Positions 16,520-26,622 of a DNA stretch of 64,000 nt are shown here, one piece after another. Position 1 is the first letter of the stretch. Each line of letters opens with the position of its first letter. The stretch lies in the NCBI RefSeq assembly GCF_001742425.1, contig NZ_MJEH01000008.1, positions 1 to 64,000 on the forward strand, given 5' to 3'. The notes under the pieces are model-generated. The model was given only the letters and a program-made list of their open reading frames with translations. It was not told the origin of the DNA and made no database searches. The stretch is from Bacillus solimangrovi (GTDB taxonomy: Bacteria > Bacillota > Bacilli > Bacillales > Bacillaceae_N). The position numbers were made by a program, and so were the translations under genes.

Positions 16520-19108
16520 TTAATTTGTATAGTCATACTCTGGTGTATCGTATGCTAATCCTTCTTTCTCATACGTATAGTAGAAGCTTAATGAATCTCC
16601 TTCTTGTAAGCCAGTTACAGTATACTCCCAAACATCACCGTTTTCCGTTGCTTTTACATTTTGTTGTACCCCATCATTCACTTTATAATGTAAGTCAACA
16701 AATGAAGAAGTTTCTAGAGTAGGAGTAAAGATAAACGTCACACTCGTTGGATCATCATTAACCATTTCAATTGTGTATTCATCTGTTTCAATTTTATCTT
16801 CACCAGTAGGTGGTGTCGTTCCCATTTCCTTTGTGAAAACAAACCAGTTCAAGTTTCCAATTCCCTCTTGCGTTTCACCCTTGAACACGACATACAAGTC
16901 ATGGATGCCTGTTGCGTTTGAAACAGCAGCTGTATTTGTTACCCAATCTTGCCAGCCACCTGTATTTGTAAGATCAACCGTTCCAATTAACTCTCCGTTC
17001 GTGCTATCCAATCTAAATTCAATTGTACCTCCAGCTGATTGAGAAGCGACTCTGGCTTCTACTCCAGTTGCTCCATCATCAAAGTCCACTTTGTTAAATA
17101 CAAGATAGTCTTCATTGTCAAGCCAGCCTACGTTTTCACCGCCGTCAACATCAGTAGTTTCTTCAGTTTGAACGCCACTCATAGAGTTAAAGCTTTCTGC
17201 TTCAATTCTTTCAAATGCATCAATTGGATCAACCACTGGAGGTATAACAACGTCACCATATTCTAAACCAAACCCATATTCGAATAGAGGATCATATGAT
17301 GCATCACCCACATTCATTGGAATTTGAGATTCTGAACGTGGCCAAGTAAATGGCAGTTTACCAGTGAATTCATAACCATCGACACCGAAGAGAACTTCAG
17401 CTACACCGTCACCTTCAGTTCCTGGTAACCATGCTGCAACAAATGCATCCCAATTTGCTAATTCGTCGGTAACAACCATCGGTCTACCAGACACTAAAAT
17501 AACGACAGTCGGTACACCCGTGCTTTGGATTGTTTGTAGTGTAGCAAGATCTGTTTGATCAAGTCTTAAATCGTTTGGTCGATCTCCCTCACCTTCAGCA
17601 TAAGGAGTTTCTCCAACAACAACTACAGCTACGTCATAACTTGAATTTATTCCATCACCGGATTCATTAAATGTTACTTCAGTGCTTGGAGATACAGTGC
17701 TTTGAATACCTTCTAGAATCGTCGTTCCTGGTGTAATATCTCCGCTCTGACCTTGCCACGTAATTGTCCAACCACCAGATTGGTTTCCGATATCGTTCGC
17801 ATTTTTACCAGCAACGAATACTTTATCCAAACCTTGATCTAATGGAAGAATGTCACCTTCATTTTTCAATAGAACAAGAGATTGACGTACAGCGTCTCTC
17901 GCAATATCTCTGTGCTCTTGTGATCCGATTGTTGATGTATATGTTCTATCTGTGAAAGGTTGTTCAAATAAGCCAAGTTCAAATTTTTGCGTTAAAATAC
18001 GACTAACAGCATCATCAATACGTGACATTGGAACTCGTCCTTCATTCACTTCAATACGTAAAGTATTAATGAATGTTCTATAGTCTTGAGGCACCATAAC
18101 CATATCTATTCCAGCATTAATCGAATTTCTCACATCACTCGCATAATCACCTGGTAACTGATCAATTCCAGCCCAATCTGATACAACAAATCCTTCAAAA
18201 CCTAGTTCATCTTTTAACACGTCTGTAAGAAGATATTTATGACCGTGAAGTTTCTCTCCATTCCAACTACTAAATGAAGCCATTACTGATCCAACACCTG
18301 CTTCAATCGCATCGATAAATGGAGGGATATGGATTTCTCTTAATTCTTGCTCAGATAGTACTGTATCACCTTGGTCATCGCCACCTAATGTGCCACCATC
18401 TCCGACCCAGTGCTTAGCATTCGCTAAAATAGTACCAGAATCACGTAAGTCTCCTTGTAGTCCTTCAATGATCGTCACATAAGAGCTTGCAATCTCTGGA
18501 TCTTCTCCATAGCTCTCATATGTTCTTCCCCAACGCTCATCTCTACTTACACATAAGCAAGGTGCAAACGTCCAGTCAACTCCTGTTCCAGCAACTTCCT
18601 CAGCTGTTGCTCTCCCAATTTCTCGCAGTAGTTCAGGGTTACGAGCAGCACCTAAGCCGATATTATGTGGAAATATCGTCGCTCCATATGCATTGTTATT
18701 TCCATGAACCGCATCAATTCCATAAATAATTGGAATTTGAAGATTAGACTGTAATGCAGCTCTTTGATAACCATCATACATGTTAGCCCATGCTTCCGGA
18801 GTATTTGGTGATGGTGCAGATCCACCTCCACTTAATACAGATCCGATATTAAACGTTGCTAAATTGCTATCTGCTCCAATACTGTTTCGTTCTACTTGTG
18901 TCATTTGACCGATCTTTTCATCTAGTGTCATTCTAGAAAGTAAGTCTGCGACACGATCTGGAGTTGAAGCATTTGCATCCTTATATAATGGCATTTCTTC
19001 AGCGCTAGCAACATTACTTGTGTTGAAGAAAGCTGCAAAAGTTCCGACAATCATGCTAATACTTAGGACAATTGTAAATAATTTGTTCCATACTGTTCTT
19101 TTGTTCAA
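16520..19108 (-). CDS. Secreted GH3 beta-glucosidase/exo-glucanase with CBM6 and CBM56-like modules
   Basis: About 862 residues. TTG 19108 is preferred (GGAGG 8 nt upstream); an ATG at 19123 lies inside the ribosome site. A signal peptide ends near SNVASA. The GH3 catalytic barrel spans ~45-380 (RMTLDEKIGQMTQVERN, NAKHWVGDGGT, and GFEGFVVSDWAGID with Asp as nucleophile), followed by the second GH3 domain to ~620 (GETPYAEGEGDRPNDL, FGVDGYEFTGKLPFTWP). Residues ~630-760 resemble CBM6 (RIEAESFNSMSGVQTE, WLDNEDYLVFN). Residues ~770-862 resemble CBM56, known for beta-1,3-glucan binding (VDLHYKVNDGVQQN, YYTYEKEGLAYDTP). It probably releases glucose or short sugars from a beta-glucan outside the cell. 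It is next to a sugar ABC transporter but has its own terminator. Confidence 0.9.
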   Translation of the reverse strand: MNKRTVWNKLFTIVLSISMIVGTFAAFFNTSNVASAEEMPLYKDANASTPDRVADLLSRMTLDEKIGQMTQVERNSIGADSNLATFNIGSVLSGGGSAPSPNTPEAWANMYDGYQRAALQSNLQIPIIYGIDAVHGNNNAYGATIFPHNIGLGAARNPELLREIGRATAEEVAGTGVDWTFAPCLCVSRDERWGRTYESYGEDPEIASSYVTIIEGLQGDLRDSGTILANAKHWVGDGGTLGGDDQGDTVLSEQELREIHIPPFIDAIEAGVGSVMASFSSWNGEKLHGHKYLLTDVLKDELGFEGFVVSDWAGIDQLPGDYASDVRNSINAGIDMVMVPQDYRTFINTLRIEVNEGRVPMSRIDDAVSRILTQKFELGLFEQPFTDRTYTSTIGSQEHRDIARDAVRQSLVLLKNEGDILPLDQGLDKVFVAGKNANDIGNQSGGWTITWQGQSGDITPGTTILEGIQSTVSPSTEVTFNESGDGINSSYDVAVVVVGETPYAEGEGDRPNDLRLDQTDLATLQTIQSTGVPTVVILVSGRPMVVTDELANWDAFVAAWLPGTEGDGVAEVLFGVDGYEFTGKLPFTWPRSESQIPMNVGDASYDPLFEYGFGLEYGDVVIPPVVDPIDAFERIEAESFNSMSGVQTEETTDVDGGENVGWLDNEDYLVFNKVDFDDGATGVEARVASQSAGGTIEFRLDSTNGELIGTVDLTNTGGWQDWVTNTAAVSNATGIHDLYVVFKGETQEGIGNLNWFVFTKEMGTTPPTGEDKIETDEYTIEMVNDDPTSVTFIFTPTLETSSFVDLHYKVNDGVQQNVKATENGDVWEYTVTGLQEGDSLSFYYTYEKEGLAYDTPEYDYTN

Positions 19109-19468
19109 TTGTATTACCTCCATACCTTTTGATTTTAATTACGAATAGAATAATTTCTGTAGATGTCATTTCATGAGGAGAATCAAACTGGTGACTTTTT
19201 ACTTTTACACATGATGATAAGTCTTGAAGAAGAAGTGAATAAGAAAAAATTATTAAGAAGAAAATTAATTATTGTATGTATCAAAATTAGTTCAATTACG
19301 AAATATCTCCAAATATTGTACACTTCTGAAGTGCAATTCTGGTAAAATTCATAAAAGTCACTCACACACAAACAAAGCAAAGAAACAATTAGTTCAGAAC
19401 GAATAGGAAATGTTATTGTCTGATGAACATCACCTCCAAAAAATATAACTCTCTTTCTATAGAAAGTA
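19109..19468. other. Intergenic region upstream of the GH3 gene
   Basis: About 360 bp between the GH3 start and the transporter terminator. It must hold the GH3 promoter, but no clear sigma-A pair or cre site was found. Overlapping 60-65-codon ORFs on both strands lack ribosome sites. Confidence 0.35.
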
Positions 19469-19508
19469 AGTCTTCCTTACTAGAAGATGAATCCACATAA
19501 GGAAGACT
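19469..19508 (-). terminator. Probable terminator of the sugar transporter operon
   Basis: AGTCTTCCTTA and TAAGGAAGACT form an 11-bp perfect stem with a ~19-nt loop. The following leftward sequence is only moderately U-rich (TTACTTTCT). Confidence 0.6.
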
Positions 19509-19522
19509 ATGTTGCTATTAAA

Positions 19523-20713
19523 TTATGCTTTAGCTTGCTTCTTACGGCTTACCATATCAACCCATACCGCTAGAACTAGAATGCTACCTTTTACAATCAA
19601 TTGCCAGAATGAATCAATGTTCATAATACTCATACCGTTATCTAGACTTGCCATTACGAGCGCACCGATTAGTGCACCAGAAATCGTTCCGACTCCACCC
19701 ATAAGACTCGTTCCACCGATAACACACGCAGCAATTGCATCAAGCTCGTACATCGTTCCTGCCCCAACTGTTGCCGCATTAACACGTGCTGTTAAAATCA
19801 GACCAGCAATTGCAGCTAATGTATTACCTAATACAAAGATCATAAGGATACGTTTCTTAATATCAATACCAGATAATGCTGCTGCTTCTGGATTTCCACC
19901 TAATGCATACACTTGACGACCGAAGACAGTATTTTTTGCAATAAACGTGAAGATGATAGCTAAAACAATTACGATGATAAATGGAATTGGAATTCCTTGA
20001 TATGCATTCATTAGCATAACGAATCCGATAATTCCAGCAGCTGTTAAAAGCATAATACCTACCGTCCAGCTTGTTGGAATTACTGGGAAACCATATTTAA
20101 TTCTATCTTTACGTTTTTTCGTCATGAAGAAAATAGTTAAACATACAGCAATACCTGCAATAATTAATCCAACCAATGCTGGAATGTAACCTTGACCTAA
20201 TACTTTCAATCCTGGAGAAAGTGGTGCTACTGTACGGCTATTCGTAATCCCTGTTAATATCCCTCGGAATATTAACATACCTGCCAGAGTTACAATGAAG
20301 GCTGGAACTGCCCGATAGGCGACCCACCAACCTTGAACCAAACCGATAATCATACCTAGTACAATTGTTGCAATAATAACAAGAATTGGATGCCAACCGA
20401 GCCATACATTTAAGATCGCTGCAACCCCACCTGTTAACCCAACTAGTGAACCTACTGATAAATCAATTTGACCAGCTACAATAATAAGTACCATACCAAT
20501 TGCTAGAATGGAGGTTACAGACATTTGTAGAAATAGATTTGATAGATTTCGAGGTGTTAGAAATGTATCATTCAATAATGAGAATAAGATCCAAATTGTT
20601 AATAACGCACCAATCATCGTGTACGCACGGATGTCCATTTTGAACAAATGTATTTTCTTTTCTTTCACATCAACAGCTGTTTCTGTTACATCTATTTTCT
20701 TAGCGGTATTCAT
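19523..20713 (-). CDS. Sugar ABC transporter permease (XylH/MglC class)
   Basis: 396 residues with ~10-11 membrane helices. Family landmarks: IVAGQIDLSVGSLVGLTGG, VPAFIVTLAGMLIFRG and GGTSLMGGVGTISGALIGAL near the C-terminus, and the coupling region GNPEAAALSGIDI. It should form the homodimeric channel of a xylose/ribose/galactose-type importer. It overlaps the ATPase stop by 4 bp (20710-20713), so the two are translationally coupled. The binding-protein and regulator neighbours suggest xylose or a related aldopentose. Confidence 0.93.
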   Translation of the reverse strand: MNTAKKIDVTETAVDVKEKKIHLFKMDIRAYTMIGALLTIWILFSLLNDTFLTPRNLSNLFLQMSVTSILAIGMVLIIVAGQIDLSVGSLVGLTGGVAAILNVWLGWHPILVIIATIVLGMIIGLVQGWWVAYRAVPAFIVTLAGMLIFRGILTGITNSRTVAPLSPGLKVLGQGYIPALVGLIIAGIAVCLTIFFMTKKRKDRIKYGFPVIPTSWTVGIMLLTAAGIIGFVMLMNAYQGIPIPFIIVIVLAIIFTFIAKNTVFGRQVYALGGNPEAAALSGIDIKKRILMIFVLGNTLAAIAGLILTARVNAATVGAGTMYELDAIAACVIGGTSLMGGVGTISGALIGALVMASLDNGMSIMNIDSFWQLIVKGSILVLAVWVDMVSRKKQAKA

Positions 20714-22233
20714 ACTGTCACTCCTCCCGTTGCGGCTACCATAATTTTTTCTTGTGTTGCTTCTTCTGCAACGAATTCCGCTGCTTTTTGCCCTTCAGAC
20801 ATAACCATAATTCGGTGACTCATTCCCATTACTTCAGGTAATTCAGAAGAAATCATGATTATAGCCACGCCTTCTCTAATTAATTGATTCATTAAGTTAT
20901 AGATTTCGAACTTTGCACCAACATCGATACCCCTTGTCGGTTCATCCAAGATAAGCACTTTCGGTTTTGTCATTAGACATTTACCTAGTACGACCTTTTG
21001 TTGATTTCCACCACTTAATGTTCCTGTTACTGTCTCTACTGAATTTGCTTTTATTCTCAGTGAATCAATATATTTATTTCCGTGAGAAATCTCTTCATTT
21101 TTGTTGATCACCTGACGATTAGAAATAGAAGGTAAGCTAGAAATCGAAATATTACTCTTAATGTCCATATCTAGAATCAAACCGTATTTCTTTCGGTCCT
21201 CTGATACGAGAGAAAGTCCTTGTTGAATCGCTTGCTTCGTATTTTTAATCTTTACTTTCTTCCCATCGATTAACACTTCACCTGAATTTCCACCTTGTAG
21301 ACCACCAAAAAGACTCATAACAAGTTCTGTTCTACCAGATCCCATCAATCCTGAGATACCAAGAATTTCACCTTTACGAACGTCAAAGCTAACAGAATCC
21401 ACGAGCTTTTTCGATGCATTTTCTTGGTCAAATACAGAATAATCACGAACAGACAAAACGGTTTCTTTCGGTTCAGCTTTGATACGAGGGAAACGCTCTT
21501 TAATTTCTCGCCCTACCATTAAAGAGATAACTTTATCCTCTGTTAACTCTGATGCAGGTTGGGTAGACACTGTTTGTCCATCTCGTAAAACAGTAATCGT
21601 ATCTGCGATTTCAAATACTTCATTTAATTTGTGAGAGATATAGATGCATGTCACACCACGTTCTTTGAACTCTAATAAAATATCTAAAAGGATTCTAACT
21701 TCCTGTTCTGTCAAAGCCGCTGTCGGTTCATCCAAAATTAAAATGTTTGCATTTTTGGATAACGCTTTTGCAATCTCAATCAACTGTTGCTTCCCGATTC
21801 CTAACGTTCCAGTAATCGTTTCAGGATTAACCCCTTTTAACCCTACTTCTTTCAACCATTTTTCAGCTTCTTTGAACATGATGTTTTTATTGATAATCCC
21901 GAACTTTGCAGGCTCATTTCCGAGAATGAGGTTTTCTGCAACTGTCATTTGTTTTGCTAATGCTAATTCTTGATAGATAATTGAAATCCCCGCTTTTTCA
22001 GCATCTTTAATCGTTTTAAATTCACATACTTTTCCGTTAATCTCAAGTGTTCCATCATACGTACCGCTTGGATACAACCCACTCAATACTTTCATTAACG
22101 TTGACTTACCTGCACCGTTTTCACCACACAGCGCATGAATTTCGCCTTTTTTGGCAACGAAATTAACTTGATCGAGTGCTTTCACACCAGGGAACTCTTT
22201 CGTAATGTTCTTCATTTCAAGTACGACTGACAT
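20710..22233 (-). CDS. Sugar ABC transporter ATPase with two nucleotide-binding domains (XylG/MglA class)
   Basis: 507 residues. NBD1 has Walker A GENGAGKSTL and Walker B ILILDEPTAAL. NBD2 has a diverged Walker A (GLMGSGRTELVM), signature LSGGNQQKV and Walker B VLILDEPTRGID, the usual asymmetry of carbohydrate-uptake transporter family 2. It powers import by the adjacent permease. It overlaps the permease gene by 4 bp and follows the binding-protein gene after ~200 bp that contain an intergenic repeat. Confidence 0.94.
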   Translation of the reverse strand: MSVVLEMKNITKEFPGVKALDQVNFVAKKGEIHALCGENGAGKSTLMKVLSGLYPSGTYDGTLEINGKVCEFKTIKDAEKAGISIIYQELALAKQMTVAENLILGNEPAKFGIINKNIMFKEAEKWLKEVGLKGVNPETITGTLGIGKQQLIEIAKALSKNANILILDEPTAALTEQEVRILLDILLEFKERGVTCIYISHKLNEVFEIADTITVLRDGQTVSTQPASELTEDKVISLMVGREIKERFPRIKAEPKETVLSVRDYSVFDQENASKKLVDSVSFDVRKGEILGISGLMGSGRTELVMSLFGGLQGGNSGEVLIDGKKVKIKNTKQAIQQGLSLVSEDRKKYGLILDMDIKSNISISSLPSISNRQVINKNEEISHGNKYIDSLRIKANSVETVTGTLSGGNQQKVVLGKCLMTKPKVLILDEPTRGIDVGAKFEIYNLMNQLIREGVAIIMISSELPEVMGMSHRIMVMSEGQKAAEFVAEEATQEKIMVAATGGVTV

Positions 22234-22253
22234 TGTTTATCCCCCTTTTAACA

Positions 22254-22375
22254 AAAGCGCAAAGCGCCCGCCTAACGGTGACAAGCATAAGGCAAGTTGG
22301 CGAAAAGGCGCTCTTCACCTTCTTGACAACTCAACTTATGATTGCAAACCGATGACGCTTGAAGCTAGATGTTAT
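22254..22375. repeat. Intergenic repeat (copy 2), between binding-protein and ATPase genes
   Basis: The longer of two diverged copies (see 16355-16440): AGCGCCCGCCTAACGGTGAC, GGCGCTCTTCACCTTCTT, CAACTTATGATTGCAAACCG and GAAGCTAGAT. It sits inside the transporter operon, where it may form RNA structure that lowers downstream expression relative to the binding protein. Confidence 0.55.
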
Positions 22376-22437
22376 GCCTTCTTATATTTCGAGAAAAATG
22401 TGAACATGTAACATGTCCACATTCTCCAATTCCTTCA

Positions 22438-23517
22438 TTATTTGCTGTATTTGTATACGTCGTCTTTTGAATGGAACTCATCAGCAATAATTGTGTCATC
22501 GATGTTATCTTTGTTAACCGAAATAGGGTCTAAAAGAATTGAAGGTACATCGATTTTACCGTTATTTACAGTGCTGTTTGTTTCCACTTCGTTACCTTCT
22601 GCCATTGCAACTGCTTGCTCAGCAATTGTTTCAGCAAGTAACTTAATTGGTTTGTATACAGTCATTGTTTGTGTTCCTTCAACGATACGTTGAACACCAG
22701 CAAGCTCTGCATCTTGACCTGATACTGGAACTTCACCAGCTAAACTTTGTGCTGCTAAAGCTTGAATAACTGCACCAGCAGTACCATCATTTGCTGCAAC
22801 TACTGCATCAATTTCGTTATTGTTTGCTGTAAGCGCATTCTCCATGTTCGCTAGTGCATTTGCAGGATCCCACTCATCAGTCCACTGATCGTAAACGATT
22901 TCAATATCGCCACTATCAATTAAAGGTTGTAGAATATTCATTTGACCTTTTTTGAATAGGTGAGCATTGTTATCTGTATCTGCACCTTCAATCAATGCAT
23001 ATTTACCACTTGGAACTATTTCTGTAATCGCTTTCGCTTGCATTTCTCCTACACGCTCGTTATCAAATGATACATATAAGTCAACATCTGAATTTTTAAT
23101 TAAACGGTCATAAGAGATAACTTTAATACCTTCTTTATGAGCCTTTTCTACAATTGAAGCTGTAACTTCTGCATCATGTGGTACTACAACGATAATGTCA
23201 ACACCTTGGCTGATTAAGTTCTCAGCTTGTGCAAGTTGTTTCGCGTCATCACCATTTGCAGCTTGTACATTAACAGTTGCTCCTAATGCTTCAGCACGAG
23301 CCACGAATAAGTCACGGTCACGTTGCCATCTTTCCTCTTCCAATGTATCCATTGAGAATCCAATTACAATTCCATCATCTGATGAAGCTGTTTCTTTATT
23401 TGTGCTCTCAGATCCAGTTGATTCGCTGCTGCTTTCAGTTGCACCATTACCACATGCAGCTAGTACCAACGTGAACATTGTTAATACTAAGAACATTTGC
23501 CAAACTCGATTTTTCAT
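22438..23517 (-). CDS. Sugar-binding lipoprotein of an ABC transporter (XylF-like)
   Basis: About 359 residues. ATG 23517 is chosen because GGAGGAATAGAG precedes it; a frame open to 23538 contains that ribosome site. Lipobox TLVLAACG gives a lipid-modified Cys near 22, then a Ser/Thr/Glu-rich linker. The type I periplasmic-binding fold follows: VIGFSMDTLEEERWQRDRD, NLISQGVDIIVVVPHDA, KVISYDRLIKNSDVDLYVSF, VVAANDGTAGAVIQAL, VSGQDAELAGVQRI. These match D-xylose-binding proteins closely, notably the paired acidic/Arg sugar contacts (EERWQRD, YDRL, GQDAE). First gene of the transporter operon. A cre-like site lies ~50 bp upstream. Confidence 0.9.
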   Translation of the reverse strand: MKNRVWQMFLVLTMFTLVLAACGNGATESSSESTGSESTNKETASSDDGIVIGFSMDTLEEERWQRDRDLFVARAEALGATVNVQAANGDDAKQLAQAENLISQGVDIIVVVPHDAEVTASIVEKAHKEGIKVISYDRLIKNSDVDLYVSFDNERVGEMQAKAITEIVPSGKYALIEGADTDNNAHLFKKGQMNILQPLIDSGDIEIVYDQWTDEWDPANALANMENALTANNNEIDAVVAANDGTAGAVIQALAAQSLAGEVPVSGQDAELAGVQRIVEGTQTMTVYKPIKLLAETIAEQAVAMAEGNEVETNSTVNNGKIDVPSILLDPISVNKDNIDDTIIADEFHSKDDVYKYSK

Positions 23518-23563
23518 CTCTATTCCTCCTTCATTCAATCCTTACACTTACAATTTATCATCT

Positions 23564-23577
23564 ATGAAAGCGTTTTA
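23564..23577 (-). promoter_or_regulatory. Near-consensus cre (CcpA) site upstream of the xylF-like gene
   Basis: TGAAAGCGTTTTAA matches the cre consensus TGWNANCGNTNWCA at every fixed position except one (A for C near the end). Its position 47-60 bp upstream of the start codon fits repression by glucose. Confidence 0.55.
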
Positions 23578-23671
23578 ATTTATAATGTTCTGTAATTATT
23601 TAAGATTAGTAGGATTATTTTAAGATATTGCTAATGTCTTAAGATATTGTGCTGGATATAGGGAATAGGAC

Positions 23672-25213
23672 TTATGATTTGTACTTATTCCGATAATCAG
23701 TAGGTGACATCTGACACATTTTCTTGAAGACTCTACTAAAATAGTTCGGGTCTTTATAACCGATATCTAGTGCAATCTCTTTTAAGCTCTTCTCTCCTTG
23801 ACGTATATATTCTTTTGCCTTTTCAATTCGACACTGTGTCAAGTAATCAATATAACTTAACCCATACTTATCCTTGAAAATCTTACTTATATATTGTGGA
23901 CTCAATTTCATTTTCTCAGCAAGAACCTCTAACGATAGTTCACTCTTATACGTTTTGTGAATATACTCTTTAATTTTCGAAGCAGTATCTACCTGTCTCT
24001 CGCTCCGCTTCTCTTCGAATTCTTTCAATATTGCACTTATTTGATAAGCTGTTTCAGTACGAAGCTGACGATAATTTGTAATCGTATGTGAGAAGACGTG
24101 CTTACCAATCTGTAATCCCAGTTCATCGAAATGACGATACATCATAAAAAACGCTTGCTGAATTTGATTTTGAATTTCCTTTATATTTTTTTGTAGCTTG
24201 CGACCAGCTTCGATCATTTCAATAACCATTTCTTTGATTTGATCATAATTATCACGCTCAAGTGCTTCGATAATGGATCGTTCTATTTTTATAAGTGAAT
24301 GCTCGATCTCTTTTTGCTCATTATCTAAGTCAGAATAGAAGCAAAATCCAGAAGCAGATTCTATATGAAGTGATGCTCGTAAAGCCTCATGATATGAATT
24401 TTTCAGGTGTGACATACCTTCACTTACCCCACCTACTCCGATAAAAATCTTCACGTCTTTCCACTTTGATGTTGCATTTTTTAACTTGCGAATAATCGCT
24501 AACGCATGTTTTTTATGAGCGTTAGCTTGCTTATCTGGCACAAATGAAATGATCGGTAATTGTAAGCTTGAAAGTGCTCCAACCCAACCTTTTGATACGT
24601 TGTGAAACGTTTCTTTAATCACTTTATATAATTCATTACGTTCAGCTTGGCTCATTTCTCTATCCATCGCCATGATGCTAATTGATAATACGAACATTTT
24701 ACTTTCCTCACTTATTTCAAAGTAATCAAGTAACTGCTTCACTTGTACTTCATGAAGATGATCAAATAAGAGCTGTGTCACGATTTCGGTTTCCATCAGC
24801 GGAGCAACTTGGTCCATATGTGACTGCATTTTCTTTTGGTCTTCAATTTCTTTGACGATACCTTCAATTGTTTCTAGAATAACCTGTTTCTTACTCGGCT
24901 TTAACAAATAATCTTTCACACCTAGTCGAATCGCCTTCTGGGCATAAGAAAATGTATCATATGAAGATACGATCACCATTTTTGTTGATGAATGTTGCTC
25001 TAATATTTGCTCAATCGCTGTAAGACCATCTATACCAGGCATCTGAATGTCCATTAAAATCAAATCAGGCTTGTGTTCAAGTGCCTGTTGTACTGCTTCA
25101 TTTCCATTGCTCGCTACTGATACAATATCTATATGTGGAACATTATCTTCAATCATTTTCTTAAGTGCGATACGTTCAATCTCCTCATCTTCAGCAATTA
25201 ATATTCTAGTCAT
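23672..25213 (-). CDS. YesN-type response regulator with AraC DNA-binding domain
   Basis: About 513 residues from ATG 25213 (AAAGGGGTGA 6 nt upstream, the longer GTG frame abuts that site). The receiver domain is residues 1-120 with acidic pocket EDEE, phospho-acceptor in DLILMDIQMPGIDG and Lys in DYLLKPSKK. Then ~250 residues of a helical linker, then two helix-turn-helix motifs of AraC type (LSLEVLAEKMKLSPQYISKI, LKEIALDIGYKDPNYFSRVF). It follows the kinase gene with a 5-nt gap. It probably activates the adjacent xylF-G-H-like operon. Confidence 0.93.
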   Translation of the reverse strand: MTRILIAEDEEIERIALKKMIEDNVPHIDIVSVASNGNEAVQQALEHKPDLILMDIQMPGIDGLTAIEQILEQHSSTKMVIVSSYDTFSYAQKAIRLGVKDYLLKPSKKQVILETIEGIVKEIEDQKKMQSHMDQVAPLMETEIVTQLLFDHLHEVQVKQLLDYFEISEESKMFVLSISIMAMDREMSQAERNELYKVIKETFHNVSKGWVGALSSLQLPIISFVPDKQANAHKKHALAIIRKLKNATSKWKDVKIFIGVGGVSEGMSHLKNSYHEALRASLHIESASGFCFYSDLDNEQKEIEHSLIKIERSIIEALERDNYDQIKEMVIEMIEAGRKLQKNIKEIQNQIQQAFFMMYRHFDELGLQIGKHVFSHTITNYRQLRTETAYQISAILKEFEEKRSERQVDTASKIKEYIHKTYKSELSLEVLAEKMKLSPQYISKIFKDKYGLSYIDYLTQCRIEKAKEYIRQGEKSLKEIALDIGYKDPNYFSRVFKKMCQMSPTDYRNKYKS

Positions 25214-25218
25214 GTAGC

Positions 25219-26622
25219 TCACCCCTTTGGTAAATGTAAAATAATCGTCGTCCCCTGCCCTTGAATACTGCTTATGTTCATTACATTTTCCGAGCTATAA
25301 AACAATTCAAGCCGTTTCCGTACATTCTCCAAACCAATTGAGTTACCTTTTTTCTGTTCTTGAGTATCAGCTGTTGCGTCTATTCCTGGTCCATCATCTT
25401 CAACTTCTATTACTATCTCATTCTCCATATCTCGTACTCTAAGTATTATTTCCCCACCATCTTCAAATGGTTCAATCGCATGAATGAAGGCGTTTTCAAT
25501 CAACGGTTGTAAAATCAAATTCGGAATTAAGTAATTCAAGCATTGTTCATCAATTTCATACGATACAGACAAACGTTTCGTAAAGCGGGCTTTCAATATA
25601 GTGAAATACTCTTTTACGATGAAGATTTCCTCACTTAACTTTACTGGCTCATCATATTTACTTAAGTTATAACGTAATAAATTCGAGACACTTACTATTA
25701 AATCACTCGTTTGTTCCGCCCCTTCTAAATATGCTTTCTTAGACAACAGGTTCAACGTATTGAATAGAAAATGAGGATTCATCTGGCTTTGTAACCGTTG
25801 CAATTCCTTCTCTTGTAACAATAATTGTGATTGCTGCAACCGTTTCTCAAGCTCTGCTTTCTGCTTCATTTCCTCTATTGAACGCTTTAAGTTTTGACGC
25901 ATTTGATCAAACGTGTCACCTAAAAATGCTATTTCATCATTCGAGTCTATTTTGATCGGATATTGAAAGATCCCCTTCGAGATTTGTTTCGCCCCTTGTA
26001 ATAATATATGTATCGATCTCGTAATCCCTTTTGAAACCCAATATGAAAAAGCTACTAACAGCAAGAAAATTACCGTGATCGACAATAATCCGAGACGATT
26101 CAAATTTCGGCTCAGTTCAAAAATCTCTAAGTATACTTTCTCGTGAAAACGAACTTCCTGCTTAAATAACGTCAATGTCGTTTCATTTATATATTGCGAG
26201 ATTTTCGCAGCCTCTTCAGCATGATAATTCACATTGATTGAATTCTGATTTTCTAACGATAAAACTGCTGCATCCATTTCATGGATTTGCCTATTAATCA
26301 TTTCGATATAACCAGTGATCGTAATAATATTTCGGTCATTTTGTATCTGATGAACACTCTTAGATAACGAGTTGAACTCCCCTTTTATTTGCTCATACAG
26401 TTCTTGATTACTTTTAGATGGTATACTAATGTACTGATTTAAATGTGCAATTGCATTATCACTATAAGTTGATACTTCATTTAATAATAAATATCTTTTC
26501 AATATTGTGTTATACACTTGGCTGGACTGATTGTTTAACATCGTCATGATAAACCAAAAAGCCCCCATAATTAGCATAATCACCATAGATAAGAGAATGA
26601 TTTTATTCTGGATTTTATTCAT
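25219..26622 (-). CDS. LytS/YesM-type sensor histidine kinase
   Basis: 467 residues. Two membrane helices (~8-28 and ~178-198) flank a ~150-residue extracytoplasmic helical region, then HAMP (~200-250). The phospho-acceptor motif MNPHFLFNTLN lies near 285 and the ATPase has PLIENAFIHAIEP and DDGPGI. This is the HPK7 class of carbohydrate-responsive kinases. The gene overlaps the upstream sugar-binding protein by 8 bp, strong evidence that the two products work together. In Clostridium beijerinckii the comparable XylFII-LytS pair senses xylose. Confidence 0.92.
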   Translation of the reverse strand: MNKIQNKIILLSMVIMLIMGAFWFIMTMLNNQSSQVYNTILKRYLLLNEVSTYSDNAIAHLNQYISIPSKSNQELYEQIKGEFNSLSKSVHQIQNDRNIITITGYIEMINRQIHEMDAAVLSLENQNSINVNYHAEEAAKISQYINETTLTLFKQEVRFHEKVYLEIFELSRNLNRLGLLSITVIFLLLVAFSYWVSKGITRSIHILLQGAKQISKGIFQYPIKIDSNDEIAFLGDTFDQMRQNLKRSIEEMKQKAELEKRLQQSQLLLQEKELQRLQSQMNPHFLFNTLNLLSKKAYLEGAEQTSDLIVSVSNLLRYNLSKYDEPVKLSEEIFIVKEYFTILKARFTKRLSVSYEIDEQCLNYLIPNLILQPLIENAFIHAIEPFEDGGEIILRVRDMENEIVIEVEDDGPGIDATADTQEQKKGNSIGLENVRKRLELFYSSENVMNISSIQGQGTTIILHLPKG

